Origin: Streptomyces olivochromogenes
GTDB lineage: Bacteria; Actinomycetota; Actinomycetes; Streptomycetales; Streptomycetaceae
Assembly (NCBI RefSeq): GCF_001514115.1
Contig: NZ_KQ948453.1
Coordinates: 478,659 to 542,658, forward strand
Direction of reading: 5' to 3'
DNA length: 64,000 nucleotides
A program made the translations under genes and the position numbers. The notes under the pieces were generated by a model. It searched no databases. It saw only the letters and a program-made list of their open reading frames with translations, and was not told the DNA's origin. Below, one piece after another: positions 6,837-17,725 of the stretch (position 1 is its first letter; each line of letters starts with the position of its first letter).

Positions 6837-8984
6837 GTGAGCAGCGCGAACGGGTGGGGTGAAGGTGGCGCGGAGGGCGCGCCGCCCGAGCAGCTTGCGT
6901 TGATTCGGGAAGGGGTGCGGCAGGCCAGGGCGCCCAAGGCGAAGCCGCGCACGTGGCGGGGGGCGAAGCTCGCCGGGGAACTGCCCGTCGCACGGGTCCT
7001 CGTCGACAAGGGTGTGCTGCACCTCGACCGGTATTTCGACTACGCCGTGCCCGAGGAGCTGGACGCCGAGGCACAGCCGGGCGTGCGGGTCCGGGTGCGG
7101 TTCGGGGCCGGGCGGCATCGGGTGCGGGAGGGCCGGCGTGAGGGCGGAGGGCTGATCGACGGGTTCCTCGTCGAGCGGCTCGCCGAGTCCGAATACTCCG
7201 GGCCGCTCGCCGCGCTCGCGCAGGTCGTGTCGCCCGAGCCCGTGCTCGGGCCCGAGTTGCTGGGACTCGCGCGCGCCGTCGCCGACCGGTACGCGGGGAG
7301 CCTCGCGGACGTGCTCCAGCTCGCGGTCCCGCCGCGCAACGCGCGGGCCGAGCAGAAGCCCTCGCCCGCGCCCCTGCCTCCGCCCGGCATACCCGAGACC
7401 GGTTCCTGGACGCGATACGGGCGGGGGGCGGCCTTTCTCGAGTCGCTCGCCGCGGGCGGGGCACCGCGAGCCGTGTGGAACGCGTTGCCGGGGCCCGGCT
7501 GGGCCGAGGAGATCGCCAGAGCCGTGGGCGCGACGCTCGCCTCGGGGCGGGGCGCGCTCGTCGTCGTGCCGGACGGCCGGGCCGTCACACGGGTGGATGC
7601 CGCGCTGTCCGCCGTGCTGGGGGAGGGGCAGCACGCGGTGCTCACGGCCGAGGCCGGCCCCGAGAAGCGCTACCGCGAGTGGCTGGCCGTGCGGCGTGGG
7701 TCCGTACGGGCCGTCGTGGGGACCCGGGCCGCCATGTTCGCGCCCGTACGGGATCTGGGACTCGTCGTCATCTGGGACGACGGCGACGACAGCCACAGCG
7801 AGCAGCACGCACCGCAGCCGCATGCCCGGGAAGTACTGCTGCTGCGGGCCGCCCATGACAAGTGCGCTTTCCTGTTGGGGAGTTGGGGCTGCACGGTCGA
7901 GGCGGCACAGCTGGTCGAGAGCGGGTGGGCGCTGCCGCTGGTCGCCGAGCGGGAGCAGGTGCGGGCGAGCGCGCCGCTCGTGCGGACCGTGGGGGACGGG
8001 GATCTCGCGCGGGACGAGGCGGCGCGGGCCGCCCGGCTGCCGACCCTCGCCTGGCAGGTGGTGAGGGACGGCCTGCGGCACGGGCCCGTACTGGTCCAGG
8101 TGCCGCGGCGTGGGTACGTACCGCGGATGGCCTGTGCGCAGTGCCGGGCTCCGGCTCGCTGCCGGCACTGCGCGGGACCGCTGGAGGCGCGGGACGCCGG
8201 GGCGCTGCTGTGCACGTGGTGCGGGCGGGACGAGGCGGCCTGGCACTGTCCCGAGTGCGGTGGGTTCCGGCTGCGGGCCCAGGTCGTGGGCGCGCGGCGG
8301 ACCGCGGAGGAGCTGGGGCGGGCGTTTCCGGCCGTGCCCGTGCGGACGTCGGGACGCGAGCAGGTGCTCGACACGGTCCCGGGTGCGCCCGCGCTCGTCG
8401 TGAGCACGCCGGGGGCCGAGCCCGTCGCCGAGGGCGGGTACGCGGCCGCGTTGTTGCTCGACGGCTGGACGATGCTGTCGCGGCCCGATCTGCGGGCCGG
8501 CGAGGACGCGCTGCGACGGTGGATCGGCGCGGCGGCGCTGGTCCGCGGGCAGGGGGCGGGGGGCACGGTCGTGGTCGTCGCGGAGCCGACCCTGCGGCCC
8601 GTGCAGGCGCTCGTACGGTGGGATCCCGTCGGGCACGCGGTGCGGGAGCTCGCCGAGCGGGCCGAGCTCGGGTTTCCGCCGGTGTCCCGGATGGCGGCCG
8701 TGTCGGGTACGGCGGAGGCGCTCGCCGGGTTTCTCGCCGTGGTCGGGCTTCCGGGCGATGCGGAGGTGCTGGGGCCGGTGCCGCTGCCCGTCACGCAGAC
8801 CGGGGGGCCGCGGCGGGTGGGGGCGCCGCCGCCGGGGGAGCAGTGGGAGCGGGCGCTCGTGCGGGTGCCGCCGGGGAGCGGGGCGGCGCTGGCGGCCGCG
8901 CTGAAGGCCGCCCAGGCGGCGCGGATGGCGCGGGGCGGGAGTGAGCCCGTACGGATTCGGATCGATCCGCCGGACATCGGGTGA
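6837..8984 (+). CDS. priA: Replication restart protein PriA, helicase-degenerate actinobacterial type
   Basis: This is a primosomal PriA homologue of 715 residues. The N-terminal 3'-DNA-binding domain begins around LPVARVLVDKGVLHLDRYFDYAVPEEL. The zinc-binding cysteines are intact: CAQC, CRHC, CTWC and CPEC. As in other actinobacteria the helicase core is decayed. The Walker A position reads ALPGPGWAEEIARA with no GKT, and the Walker B box reads VIWDDGDD instead of DEEH. It probably keeps fork binding and primosome loading without ATP-driven unwinding. The GTG at 6837 is chosen because it yields VSSANGWGEGG followed by conserved residues. The longer frame would run back through the tRNA-like element. 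Confidence 0.9.
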   Translation: MSSANGWGEGGAEGAPPEQLALIREGVRQARAPKAKPRTWRGAKLAGELPVARVLVDKGVLHLDRYFDYAVPEELDAEAQPGVRVRVRFGAGRHRVREGRREGGGLIDGFLVERLAESEYSGPLAALAQVVSPEPVLGPELLGLARAVADRYAGSLADVLQLAVPPRNARAEQKPSPAPLPPPGIPETGSWTRYGRGAAFLESLAAGGAPRAVWNALPGPGWAEEIARAVGATLASGRGALVVVPDGRAVTRVDAALSAVLGEGQHAVLTAEAGPEKRYREWLAVRRGSVRAVVGTRAAMFAPVRDLGLVVIWDDGDDSHSEQHAPQPHAREVLLLRAAHDKCAFLLGSWGCTVEAAQLVESGWALPLVAEREQVRASAPLVRTVGDGDLARDEAARAARLPTLAWQVVRDGLRHGPVLVQVPRRGYVPRMACAQCRAPARCRHCAGPLEARDAGALLCTWCGRDEAAWHCPECGGFRLRAQVVGARRTAEELGRAFPAVPVRTSGREQVLDTVPGAPALVVSTPGAEPVAEGGYAAALLLDGWTMLSRPDLRAGEDALRRWIGAAALVRGQGAGGTVVVVAEPTLRPVQALVRWDPVGHAVRELAERAELGFPPVSRMAAVSGTAEALAGFLAVVGLPGDAEVLGPVPLPVTQTGGPRRVGAPPPGEQWERALVRVPPGSGAALAAALKAAQAARMARGGSEPVRIRIDPPDIG

Positions 8985-9072
8985 CGAGCCTCGGCCCGCC
9001 CCCCGTCCGGGCCGCCCCGACCTGGGCCGCCTCCCGGCTTCGATGGTGCCGGGAGGCAGGCGAGAGGTGGGG

Positions 9073-10885
<1,813 letters not shown>

Positions 10886-10901
10886 CACGCGGTCGTACGG
10901 C

Positions 10902-10957
10902 GATGGCCCGCACCTCCCCCGTGGGTGCGGGCCATCGGGCTCCCGGCCGGCCGGGAG
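10902..10957. terminator. Bidirectional terminator pair between fmt and convergent gene
   Basis: GATGGCCCGCACC (10902-10914) pairs perfectly over 13 bp with GGTGCGGGCCATC (10924-10936). An 18-bp perfect palindrome, CTCCCGGCCGGCCGGGAG, follows at 10940-10957, just before the stop of the convergent secreted-protein gene. Confidence 0.8.
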
Positions 10958-10960
10958 GGA

Positions 10961-11347
10961 TCAGAAGGCGTGGGCGCGCAGCACCGGCCAGGTCTTCGGG
11001 CCGACCTTGCCGTCCACCGTGAGGGTGACCCCGTAGTACTTGTTGGCCAGCCGCTGGAAGTCCGCGGCCGCCGCCTGGGACTTGGTGCCGAAGACCCCGT
11101 CGATGGTGCCGGGGCTGAAGCCCGCCAGGTCGAGCAGGCACTGTGCCTCGATGCCCGCGGACGACACCCCGGTGCTCGAAGGCTGCACGGTGGTCCCCGA
11201 GTAGTAGCCGGCGTATGCCCAGAAGCCGTCGGTGCTGTAGGTGCAGGTGTACGTCGTCGCCGACGCCCCGGTCGCGGGCAGTACGGCGAGGCCGCTGCCC
11301 AGGGCGAGGGCGGCCGTGGCCAGGGCGATGTGCTTGCGCAGGGTCAT
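10961..11347 (-). CDS. Small secreted peptidoglycan-binding protein
   Basis: A 128-residue exported protein. A signal peptide (MTLRKHIALATAALALGSGLAVLPATGASA) is followed by a short Cys-containing segment. Next is a peptidoglycan_binding_1-like repeat: GIEAQCLLDLAGFSPGTIDGVFGTKSQAAAADFQ, then LTVDGKVGPKTWPVLRAHAF. No catalytic domain is attached, so it may modulate or tether to the wall and not cleave it. The start follows a strong AAGGAG with good spacing. It lies between fmt and a divergent two-component system, and a functional link is not shown by the sequence. Confidence 0.85.
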   Translation of the reverse strand: MTLRKHIALATAALALGSGLAVLPATGASATTYTCTYSTDGFWAYAGYYSGTTVQPSSTGVSSAGIEAQCLLDLAGFSPGTIDGVFGTKSQAAAADFQRLANKYYGVTLTVDGKVGPKTWPVLRAHAF

Positions 11348-11590
11348 GCGGGCTCCTTCAGGCCCCGGGCCGGGTCCCCGGCCGGGAACCCCGAACAGCC
11401 CACGGGCCGTGTGGCTCCGCTCGATGGGCGGTGCCGCTGTGCCTGACGGTAGGAGCGGTGCCGCGGCCGCCGCGTCCCGCGGCGGGTGGAACTCCCGCCG
11501 CACCGAGCGCGGTAGCCGTGAGGTTGTACAACTCCCGTGGTAGCAAGGGAAGTTGACGCACCGTCCGGGATCCGGGGCTAGGCTGCGGCG

Positions 11591-12757
11591 ATGCGCCTGA
11601 GGACGCCCCGGCCGTTCGTCGTCGACACACTGATCGCGCTCGCCATGACCGGGGTGGCCGTGCTGCTGGCGCATGTGTCGAGGGCGGCGCAGGGCTGGCC
11701 CGAACCCGACGCGCGCGCCCACGTCCTGATCGCCCTCGCGCAGCTGCCGGTCGCCCTGCGCGGCAGGTGGCCGCTCGCCGTCTTCGCCGCCGTACAGGCC
11801 GCCTCGGTCGCCTATGTCACCTTCGGCTACTGGCCCGTGGCGTGCTTCTTCGGCCCCATGCTCGCCCTGTACACGGTCGCGGCGCACCGTCCGCCCCGGA
11901 TCGTCGTCGCCTGCGCGGCCTGCGCGGTCGCCGTCTGGGGCTACGGTGGACTGGTCGGCCACAGCCCGTCGATGGCGGTCGTCCTGGGGCAGGCGCTGCT
12001 GTACTGCTCGGTGCTGGTCCGGTTCGGCACCCTGACGCGGCACTCCGCCGAACTCACCCGCAGACTGCGTGAGGAGCAGACCGAGCGGGCCCGGCGTGCG
12101 GTCGCCGAGGAGCGTGGGCGGATCGCGCGGGAACTGCACGACGTGGTCGCCCACCACATGTCGGTGATCTCCGTGCAGGCGGGCCTGGCCCGGTTCGTCT
12201 TCGACTCCGATCCGGCCAAGGCCCGTGGCGCCCTGGGCACCATCGCGGACAGCAGCGGCGAGGCGCTGGAGGAGCTCAGACGCATGCTCCAGTTGCTCCG
12301 CGAGGAAGACCCGCGGGCACCCGACGGGGCCCCGATGCCCACCCTGGCCCGGCTGGCGGAGCTGGTCGACCGGGTCAGGGCCGGCGGTGTCCCGGTCGAA
12401 CTGGCCGTCGAGGGCACACCGCGCCCGCTCGCGCCGGGCGTCGAGCTGTGCGCCTACCGCGTCGTCCAGGAGGCCCTCACCAACGTCCTCAAGCACGCCG
12501 GACGGGCACACGCGCGCGTGGCACTCGGTTACGGGCAGCACGAGTTGACGGTCTCCGTCACGGACGACGGAGAGGGGGTGATTCCGGACACGGTCCCGAC
12601 GGGCGCCGGGCACGGCTTGATCGGCATGCGCGAGCGGGCCAAGCTCTACGGAGGGACACTCAGTCTCGGCCCGCGCGCCGGGGGAGGCTTCGCGGTCGAG
12701 CTGGCCCTGCCGACCTCGGCATCGGCCACCTGGCGGGGGGACGACCGTACGAGATGA
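11591..12757 (+). CDS. NarL-family sensor histidine kinase
   Basis: A 388-residue two-component sensor kinase. About four or five hydrophobic segments occupy residues 10-145, with no large extracellular domain. A HisKA_3 dimerisation domain follows, ERGRIARELHDVVAHHMS, with the phospho-acceptor His183. The C-terminal HATPase has the N-box VVQEALTNVLKHA and the G-boxes DDGEGV and GHGLIGMRERAKLYGG. TAGGCT ends about 6 nt before the ATG and TTGACG lies about 20 nt further upstream, so the transcript may be leaderless. The stop overlaps the regulator start by 4 bp, giving translational coupling. The signal sensed is unknown. Confidence 0.92.
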   Translation: MRLRTPRPFVVDTLIALAMTGVAVLLAHVSRAAQGWPEPDARAHVLIALAQLPVALRGRWPLAVFAAVQAASVAYVTFGYWPVACFFGPMLALYTVAAHRPPRIVVACAACAVAVWGYGGLVGHSPSMAVVLGQALLYCSVLVRFGTLTRHSAELTRRLREEQTERARRAVAEERGRIARELHDVVAHHMSVISVQAGLARFVFDSDPAKARGALGTIADSSGEALEELRRMLQLLREEDPRAPDGAPMPTLARLAELVDRVRAGGVPVELAVEGTPRPLAPGVELCAYRVVQEALTNVLKHAGRAHARVALGYGQHELTVSVTDDGEGVIPDTVPTGAGHGLIGMRERAKLYGGTLSLGPRAGGGFAVELALPTSASATWRGDDRTR

Positions 12758-13419
12758 CCAGAGTGCTCGTCGTCGACGACCAGTTCCTCATCCGCGCCGG
12801 GCTCGTGGGCCTGCTGGACGCCGCGCCCGGGTTCGAGGTCGTGGGGGAGGCGGCGGACGGCGCGGAGGCCGTGCGGCTGGCCGCCAGGACTCGCCCCGAC
12901 GTGATCCTCATGGACATCCGCATGCCCGGTGTGAACGGCATCGAGGCCACCGAGCGCATCCTCGCCGAGGCCCCCGACCGGGCCCCGCGCATCCTGATCC
13001 TGACCACCTTCGACCTCGACGAGTACGTGTACGGAGCCCTGCGGGCCGGCGCCTGCGGGTTCCTGCTGAAGGACTCCGGGCCCGAGCGGCTGCTCGCCGC
13101 GGTGGCCGCGGTCGACGGCGGCGACGCCCTCTTCGCGCCCAGCATCACCCGCCGCCTGATCGAGGCGTTCGCCCGGCAGCACGGGCCCGCGCGGGAGGAC
13201 GCGCCACCCGACCTGGGCGTGCTGACCTCGCGCGAGGTCGAGGTGCTGAAACTGACCGCCCGGGGCCTGTCCAACCTGGAGATCGCCCACCGCCTCGGCA
13301 TCAGCGAGGCCACCGTCAAGACCCACCTCAACCGCACCATGACCAAGCTCGGTCTGGACAGCCGGGCCCAGGCGGTCGTCGTCGCGTACGAGACGGGACT
13401 GGTGATCCCGGGCGGCTGA
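12754..13419 (+). CDS. LuxR/NarL-type response regulator
   Basis: A 221-residue regulator. The receiver domain has the acidic pair Asp8-Asp9, the phosphorylatable Asp54 in ILMDIRMPG, and the Lys in FLLKDSGPE. The C-terminal LuxR helix-turn-helix reads LTSREVEVLKLTARGLSNLEIAHRLGISEATVKTHLNRTM. The ATG at 12754 lies inside the stop region of the kinase gene (ATGA overlap), so the pair is co-translated. Targets are not identifiable here. The divergent peptidoglycan-binding gene is an obvious candidate by position only. Confidence 0.93.
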   Translation: MTRVLVVDDQFLIRAGLVGLLDAAPGFEVVGEAADGAEAVRLAARTRPDVILMDIRMPGVNGIEATERILAEAPDRAPRILILTTFDLDEYVYGALRAGACGFLLKDSGPERLLAAVAAVDGGDALFAPSITRRLIEAFARQHGPAREDAPPDLGVLTSREVEVLKLTARGLSNLEIAHRLGISEATVKTHLNRTMTKLGLDSRAQAVVVAYETGLVIPGG

Positions 13420-13526
13420 GCGGTGGTCGGCCGGCCGACCGGGTCCCCTGGGCCGTCCGGCCGGCGACGTCCGTCCGGAAGTAGGCTGGAGGGGTCGAAC
13501 CATCCAGGATCCGGAGCACCTTTTTC

Positions 13527-14969
13527 GTGACTGAGCAGTCCCGCGGGCCGCGCAAGCCCGGCAAGCCCTACCGCCGCCCCCAGAAGGACCCGGTCCGCAT
13601 GCTCGCCTTCGAGGCGCTGCGGGCCGTGGACGAGCGCGACGCGTACGCGAACCTCGTGCTGCCGCCGCTGCTGCGCAAGGCGCGCGAGAAGGAGGGACCG
13701 GAAAAGTTCGACGGGCGGGACGCGGCGCTGGCCACCGAGCTGGTGTACGGGACGCTGCGCCGGCAGGGGACGTACGACGCCGTCATCGCGGCCTGTGTGG
13801 ACCGGCCGCTGCGAGAAGTCGATCCGCCCGTGCTCGATGTGCTCAGCCTCGGCGTGCACCAGCTGCTCGGGACGCGCATCCCGACGCACGCCGCCGTGTC
13901 CGCCTCCGTCGAACTCGCCCGCGTCGTACTCGGCGACGGGCGCGCCAAGTTCGTCAACGCCGTGCTGCGCAAGGTCGCCCGGCAGGATCTCGACGCCTGG
14001 CTGGAGCAGGTCGCGCCGCCCTACGACGAGGACCCCGAGGACCACCTCGCCGTCGTGCACTCGCACCCGCGCTGGGTCGTCTCGGCGCTGTGGGACGCGC
14101 TGGGCGGCGGCCGTGCCGGGATCGAGGACCTGCTGGAGGCCGACAACGAGCGGCCCGAGGTGACGCTCGTGGCGCGGCCCGGGCGTTCCACCGCCGACGA
14201 ACTCCTCGGCGTCCTCGGCGAGGAGTCCGCGCTGCCGGGACGCTGGTCGCCGTACGCGGTGCGGCTCAGCGAGGGCGGCGAGCCGGGTGCCATCGACGCG
14301 GTACGGGAGGGGCGCGCGGGCGTCCAGGACGAGGGCAGCCAGCTGGTGGCGCTCGCTCTCGCGAACGCGCCGCTCGACGGCCCCGACAAGGCGTGGCTCG
14401 ACGGCTGCGCGGGCCCCGGCGGCAAGGCCGCCATGCTCGCCGGACTGGCCGCCGAGCGCGGCGCCGCGCTGCTCGCCTCGGAGAAGCAGCCGCACAGGGC
14501 GGGCCTGGTGGCGAAGGCGCTCGCGGGCAATCCCGGCCCCTACCAGGTCATCGCCGCCGACGGCACCCGTCCGCCGTGGCTGCCCGGCACCTTCGACCGG
14601 GTGCTCATGGACGTGCCCTGCACGGGTCTTGGCGCCCTGCGCCGCCGTCCCGAGGCCCGCTGGCGGCGCCGTCCCGAGGACCTGGACGGCTTCGCGCCCC
14701 TCCAGCGCGGGCTGTTGCGCACGGCGCTGGACTCCGTACGGGTCGGCGGCGTCGTCGGATACGCGACCTGCTCGCCGCACCTCGCCGAGACCCGTGCGGT
14801 CGTGGACGACGTCCTCAAGCACTACGACACGGGCTCCGCCGAACTTCTCGACGCCCGCCCGCTCCTGCCCGGCGTCCCGGCGCTGGGCGACGGCCCCGAC
14901 GTACAGCTGTGGCCGCATCTGCACGGTACGGACGCCATGTATCTGGCGCTGATCCGCCGGACGGCGTGA
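13527..14969 (+). CDS. rsmB: 16S rRNA (cytosine-5) methyltransferase RsmB
   Basis: This 480-residue enzyme would methylate C967 (E. coli numbering) of 16S rRNA with SAM. The N-terminal NusB-like RNA-binding domain covers about residues 20-170. The Rossmann methyltransferase domain follows, with the SAM site LDGCAGPGGKAAMLAGLA. The two family cysteines are present, in MDVPCTGLGALRRRPE and in YATCSPHLAET. The GTG at 13527 follows GGAG. In Streptomyces this gene (also called rmuM) lies downstream of fmt, as here, but the next core gene, rpe, is displaced by two non-core genes. Confidence 0.94.
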   Translation: MTEQSRGPRKPGKPYRRPQKDPVRMLAFEALRAVDERDAYANLVLPPLLRKAREKEGPEKFDGRDAALATELVYGTLRRQGTYDAVIAACVDRPLREVDPPVLDVLSLGVHQLLGTRIPTHAAVSASVELARVVLGDGRAKFVNAVLRKVARQDLDAWLEQVAPPYDEDPEDHLAVVHSHPRWVVSALWDALGGGRAGIEDLLEADNERPEVTLVARPGRSTADELLGVLGEESALPGRWSPYAVRLSEGGEPGAIDAVREGRAGVQDEGSQLVALALANAPLDGPDKAWLDGCAGPGGKAAMLAGLAAERGAALLASEKQPHRAGLVAKALAGNPGPYQVIAADGTRPPWLPGTFDRVLMDVPCTGLGALRRRPEARWRRRPEDLDGFAPLQRGLLRTALDSVRVGGVVGYATCSPHLAETRAVVDDVLKHYDTGSAELLDARPLLPGVPALGDGPDVQLWPHLHGTDAMYLALIRRTA

Positions 14970-15130
14970 CCTTTCCCAGCGCCGAGAACAGCCCGAAGGC
15001 GTATTCTTTCTCGTATTCGGAGAAAAGGCCGGAGCGGAGTAGGACGAGGCGTGGTAACCCCCGTCCGAGCGCAATACGAGAGCCATCGCCGAATCCTCCG
15101 GGTTCACCATTCTCGTAGTTGAGGGCGTGA
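14970..15130. other. Relatively AT-rich junction after rsmB
   Basis: This 161-bp gap includes a locally AT-richer stretch around 15000-15025 (TATTCTTTCTCGTATTCGG). It contrasts with the surrounding DNA and may mark one edge of inserted DNA. No ORF or clear terminator was seen. Confidence 0.35.
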
Positions 15131-16636
15131 ATGATGGCAGCGCGTGTGGATCCCGATCGTTCCGAGTGGGACGTCATCGTCCTGGGCGGCGCCGCGGCCG
15201 GGGAGAACGCGGCTCAGTACGCCACGCAGTTCTCCGGTCTGGACGCGGTGCTGGTCGAGGCGGAGTTGCTGGGCGGCGAGTGCTCGTACTGGGCCTGCAT
15301 GCCCAGCAAGGCCCTGTTGCGCCCGGCCGAGGTGCTGGACGGCGGACGGCATGTGCCGGGCGTGTCCTCGCTGTTGACCGGGCGCGAACTGGACGTGCGG
15401 GCGGTACTGGCCCGCCGGGACACCGTCGTGAACGGCCTCGACGACTCCTCGCAGATCGGCTGGGCGCTCGGCGTCGGCATCGATGTCGTGCGCGGGTACG
15501 GGCGGCTCGCCGGGGAGCGCGCGGTGGCGGTTCGGACGGCGGCCGGCGGCACCCGTGTGCTGACCGCACGGCACGCGGTGGTGATCGACACGGGCTCCTG
15601 CACCACCGTGCCGACGATCCCCGGCATGAGCGAGGCACGCCCCTGGACATCCCGCGACGTCACCAATCTGCACGAGGTGCCACGCCGGGTCGTGGTGCTG
15701 GGCGGTGGGGTCGTCGCGTGCGAGGCGGCGACCTGGCTGAAGCCGCTGGGCGTCGAGGAGTTGAGCATCGTGTACCGGCGCGCCGGCCTGCTGGCCCGGG
15801 CGGAGCCCTTCGCCGGGCGCATGGTGGCCGACCGGTTGACGGCCGCGGGGGTGCGGCTGCTTCCCGGCAGGTCGGTCACCGAGGTGCGGCGCGACGATCC
15901 CCGCGACACGGGAGTCGGGCTGCCGCACGGCGGCGAGGTCACCGTCCGGCTGGACGACGGGAGCACGCTCGTCGCCGACGAACTGGTGCTCGCCACCGGC
16001 CGTACGCCGAACACCCAGGACATCGGCCTGTCGTCGGTGGGATGCCCCGACGGCGGCTTTCTGGAGGTCGACGACGAGCAGGCCGTACGGGCGGTGGACG
16101 GGCACTGGCTGTACGCGGTCGGTGATGTCTGCGGACGCGCGCTGCTGACCCACATGGGCAAGTACCAGGCGCGGATCGCCGGTGAGGTGATCGCCGCCCG
16201 TGCCACGGAAGGGCGGCCGGACGGAGCGGGGAGCGGCGTGCCCGGCTCCGCCGACGGACACCGGGGCAACCCGCAGGTGACCTTCACCGACCCGGAGGTG
16301 GGATCGGCCGGCATGACCGAGCGGGAGGCGCGCGCGGCGGGACTCGACGTGGCGACGGTCGAGTACGACATGGCCGCGCTGGCCGGCACGTATGTGCAGC
16401 GCGAGGATTACCTCGGGCGCGCCAAACTGGTCTTCGACCGCGGTACCGACACGGTGGTGGGCGCGACGTTCGTCGGCTCGGGCGTCGCGGAACTCGTCCA
16501 CTCCGCCACGACGGCCATCGTCGCGCGAGTGCCGCTTCCCGTGCTGTGGCATGTCGTGCCCAGCTACCCCACCGCGAGCGAGGTGTGGCTCCGCCTGCTG
16601 GAGGCGTATCGCGCGGAAAAGCGGCGTGTCGGGTAG
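15131..16636 (+). CDS. FAD-dependent pyridine nucleotide-disulfide oxidoreductase
   Basis: A 501-residue flavoprotein of the dihydrolipoamide dehydrogenase/mercuric reductase superfamily. The FAD-binding VIVLGGAAAGENAAQYA lies near residue 15. The redox-active pair is in GGECSYWACMPSKALL, with the usual C-x4-C spacing. The NAD(P)-binding VVLGGGVVACEAATWL and the second FAD motif LYAVGDVCGRALL follow. The C-terminal dimerisation domain ends with a histidine-containing segment, VLWHVVPSYPTASE, like the active-site His-Glu region. It lacks the N-terminal metal-binding domain and C-terminal cysteine pair of true MerA, so the disulfide substrate is unknown. Start is the first ATG of an ATGATG pair. 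It sits between rsmB and rpe with a hydrolase gene. Confidence 0.85.
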   Translation: MMAARVDPDRSEWDVIVLGGAAAGENAAQYATQFSGLDAVLVEAELLGGECSYWACMPSKALLRPAEVLDGGRHVPGVSSLLTGRELDVRAVLARRDTVVNGLDDSSQIGWALGVGIDVVRGYGRLAGERAVAVRTAAGGTRVLTARHAVVIDTGSCTTVPTIPGMSEARPWTSRDVTNLHEVPRRVVVLGGGVVACEAATWLKPLGVEELSIVYRRAGLLARAEPFAGRMVADRLTAAGVRLLPGRSVTEVRRDDPRDTGVGLPHGGEVTVRLDDGSTLVADELVLATGRTPNTQDIGLSSVGCPDGGFLEVDDEQAVRAVDGHWLYAVGDVCGRALLTHMGKYQARIAGEVIAARATEGRPDGAGSGVPGSADGHRGNPQVTFTDPEVGSAGMTEREARAAGLDVATVEYDMAALAGTYVQREDYLGRAKLVFDRGTDTVVGATFVGSGVAELVHSATTAIVARVPLPVLWHVVPSYPTASEVWLRLLEAYRAEKRRVG

Positions 16637-16706
16637 CGTGAAATTCCCGTCATGCATTTCAGCCGATCAGGGATCCCGCACGTAACTCGATCGAAAGAAA
16701 TATGCC

Positions 16707-17534
16707 ATGCCTTTCATTTCCACGAAGGATGACACGGAAATCTATTACAAGGACTGGGGTACGGGGCAGCCGGTCGTGTTCAGCCACGGCTGGCCGCTGA
16801 ATGCCGACGCCTGGGACCCCCAGGTCCGCATGATGGCCGAAAACGGCTTCCGTGCGATCGCGCACGACCGCCGAGGCCACGGACGCTCGGGCCAGCCGTG
16901 GGACGGGAACGACCTGGACACGTACGCGGACGATCTGGCGCAGTTGATCGAGGACCTCGATCTGCGCGACGTGATCCTGGTCGGCCACTCCACCGGTGGC
17001 GGCGAGGTGACGCGCTACATCGGCCGCCACGGCACCGGACGGGTCGCCAAGGCCGTCCTCCTCGGCGCGATCCCGCCGCTGATGCTCAAGACGGAAGCGA
17101 ACCCCGAGGGGCTGCCGTTGGAGGTCTTCGACGAGATCCGCAAGGGCGTCGCGACCGACCGCTCGCAGTTCTACAAGGACCTCAGCGCGCCCTTCTACGG
17201 TGCCAACCGGCCCGGTTCGCAGGTGTCCCAGGGCACGCGGGACGCGTTTTGGCTGTGGTCCCTGCAGGTGGGGATCAAGGGCTCGTACGACTGCGTCAAG
17301 GCGTTCTCCGAGACCGACCTCACCGAGGACCTGAAGCGGTTCGACGTCCCCACCCTGATCGCGCACGGCGACGACGACCAGATCGTGCCCATCGTCGCGG
17401 CCGCGGAGAAGTCCTCGAAAATCGTCAAGGACGCCACGCTGAAGGTGTACCCGGGTGCCCCGCACGGCCTGTCGATGGTCGCCCCGTTCAAGGACGTCTT
17501 CGACGCCGACCTGCTGGCCTTCGCCCGCAGCTGA
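16707..17534 (+). CDS. Alpha/beta hydrolase, cofactor-free haloperoxidase (chloroperoxidase) type
   Basis: A 275-residue alpha/beta hydrolase closest in motif to Streptomyces non-heme chloroperoxidases/perhydrolases. The nucleophile Ser95 is in VGHSTGGGE, the acid is in [10 protein letters not shown] near residues 219-228, and the catalytic His253 is in APHGLSM. The oxyanion motif [11 protein letters not shown] is also typical. Natural roles are usually ester, lactone or perhydrolysis reactions, and halogenation seen in vitro is a side activity. The ATG at 16707 is preceded by GAAAG. A second ATG at 16702 is out of frame. The upstream junction is AT-rich. It probably came in together with the flavoprotein gene. 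Confidence 0.85.
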   Translation: MPFISTKDDTEIYYKDWGTGQPVVFSHGWPLNADAWDPQVRMMAENGFRAIAHDRRGHGRSGQPWDGNDLDTYADDLAQLIEDLDLRDVILVGHSTGGGEVTRYIGRHGTGRVAKAVLLGAIPPLMLKTEANPEGLPLEVFDEIRKGVATDRSQFYKDLSAPFYGANRPGSQVSQGTRDAFWLWSLQVGIKGSYDCVKAFSETDLTEDLKRFDVPTLIAHGDDDQIVPIVAAAEKSSKIVKDATLKVYPGAPHGLSMVAPFKDVFDADLLAFARS

Positions 17535-17541
17535 CGAACCC

Positions 17542-17596
17542 GGCGGCACCCCGACCGTGCGGGGCGCGACACCCGCGCAACGGTCCCGGTGCCGCC
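17542..17596 (+). terminator. Nested hairpin after haloperoxidase gene
   Basis: GGCGGCACC at 17542-17550 pairs with GGTGCCGCC at 17588-17596. Inside lies a smaller stem, CCCCG (17549-17553) with CGGGG (17560-17564). It begins 8 nt after the hydrolase stop. Confidence 0.5.
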
Positions 17597-17614
17597 CCGG
17601 TGGGGCTCGGGCAC

Positions 17615-17642
17615 GGCGCATGTATGGCGCATGTATGGCGCA
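17615..17642. repeat. GGCGCATGTAT tandem repeat upstream of rpe
   Basis: GGCGCATGTAT occurs twice head to tail (17615-17625, 17626-17636), followed by a partial third unit. It is about 85 nt upstream of the rpe start and could be a binding site or a slippage product. Confidence 0.5.
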
Positions 17643-17725
17643 GGCAGGACGCCGGTATGTCTCAGGTACGGTCCAGGAGCCGGACCGAGGAGAGCAACCG
17701 GCCCGGGGCATGGCAGGCTTGGGGC

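Noticed and set aside
15131..16636. Mercuric reductase (merA) call
   Set aside because: No N-terminal heavy-metal domain and no C-terminal cysteine pair; only the general disulfide reductase motifs are present, and there are no mer genes nearby.
17575..17590. Single GCGCAACGG motif after the haloperoxidase gene as another AsnC-type site
   Set aside because: It is a lone copy without phased partners and falls inside a terminator-like structure, so it is probably chance.
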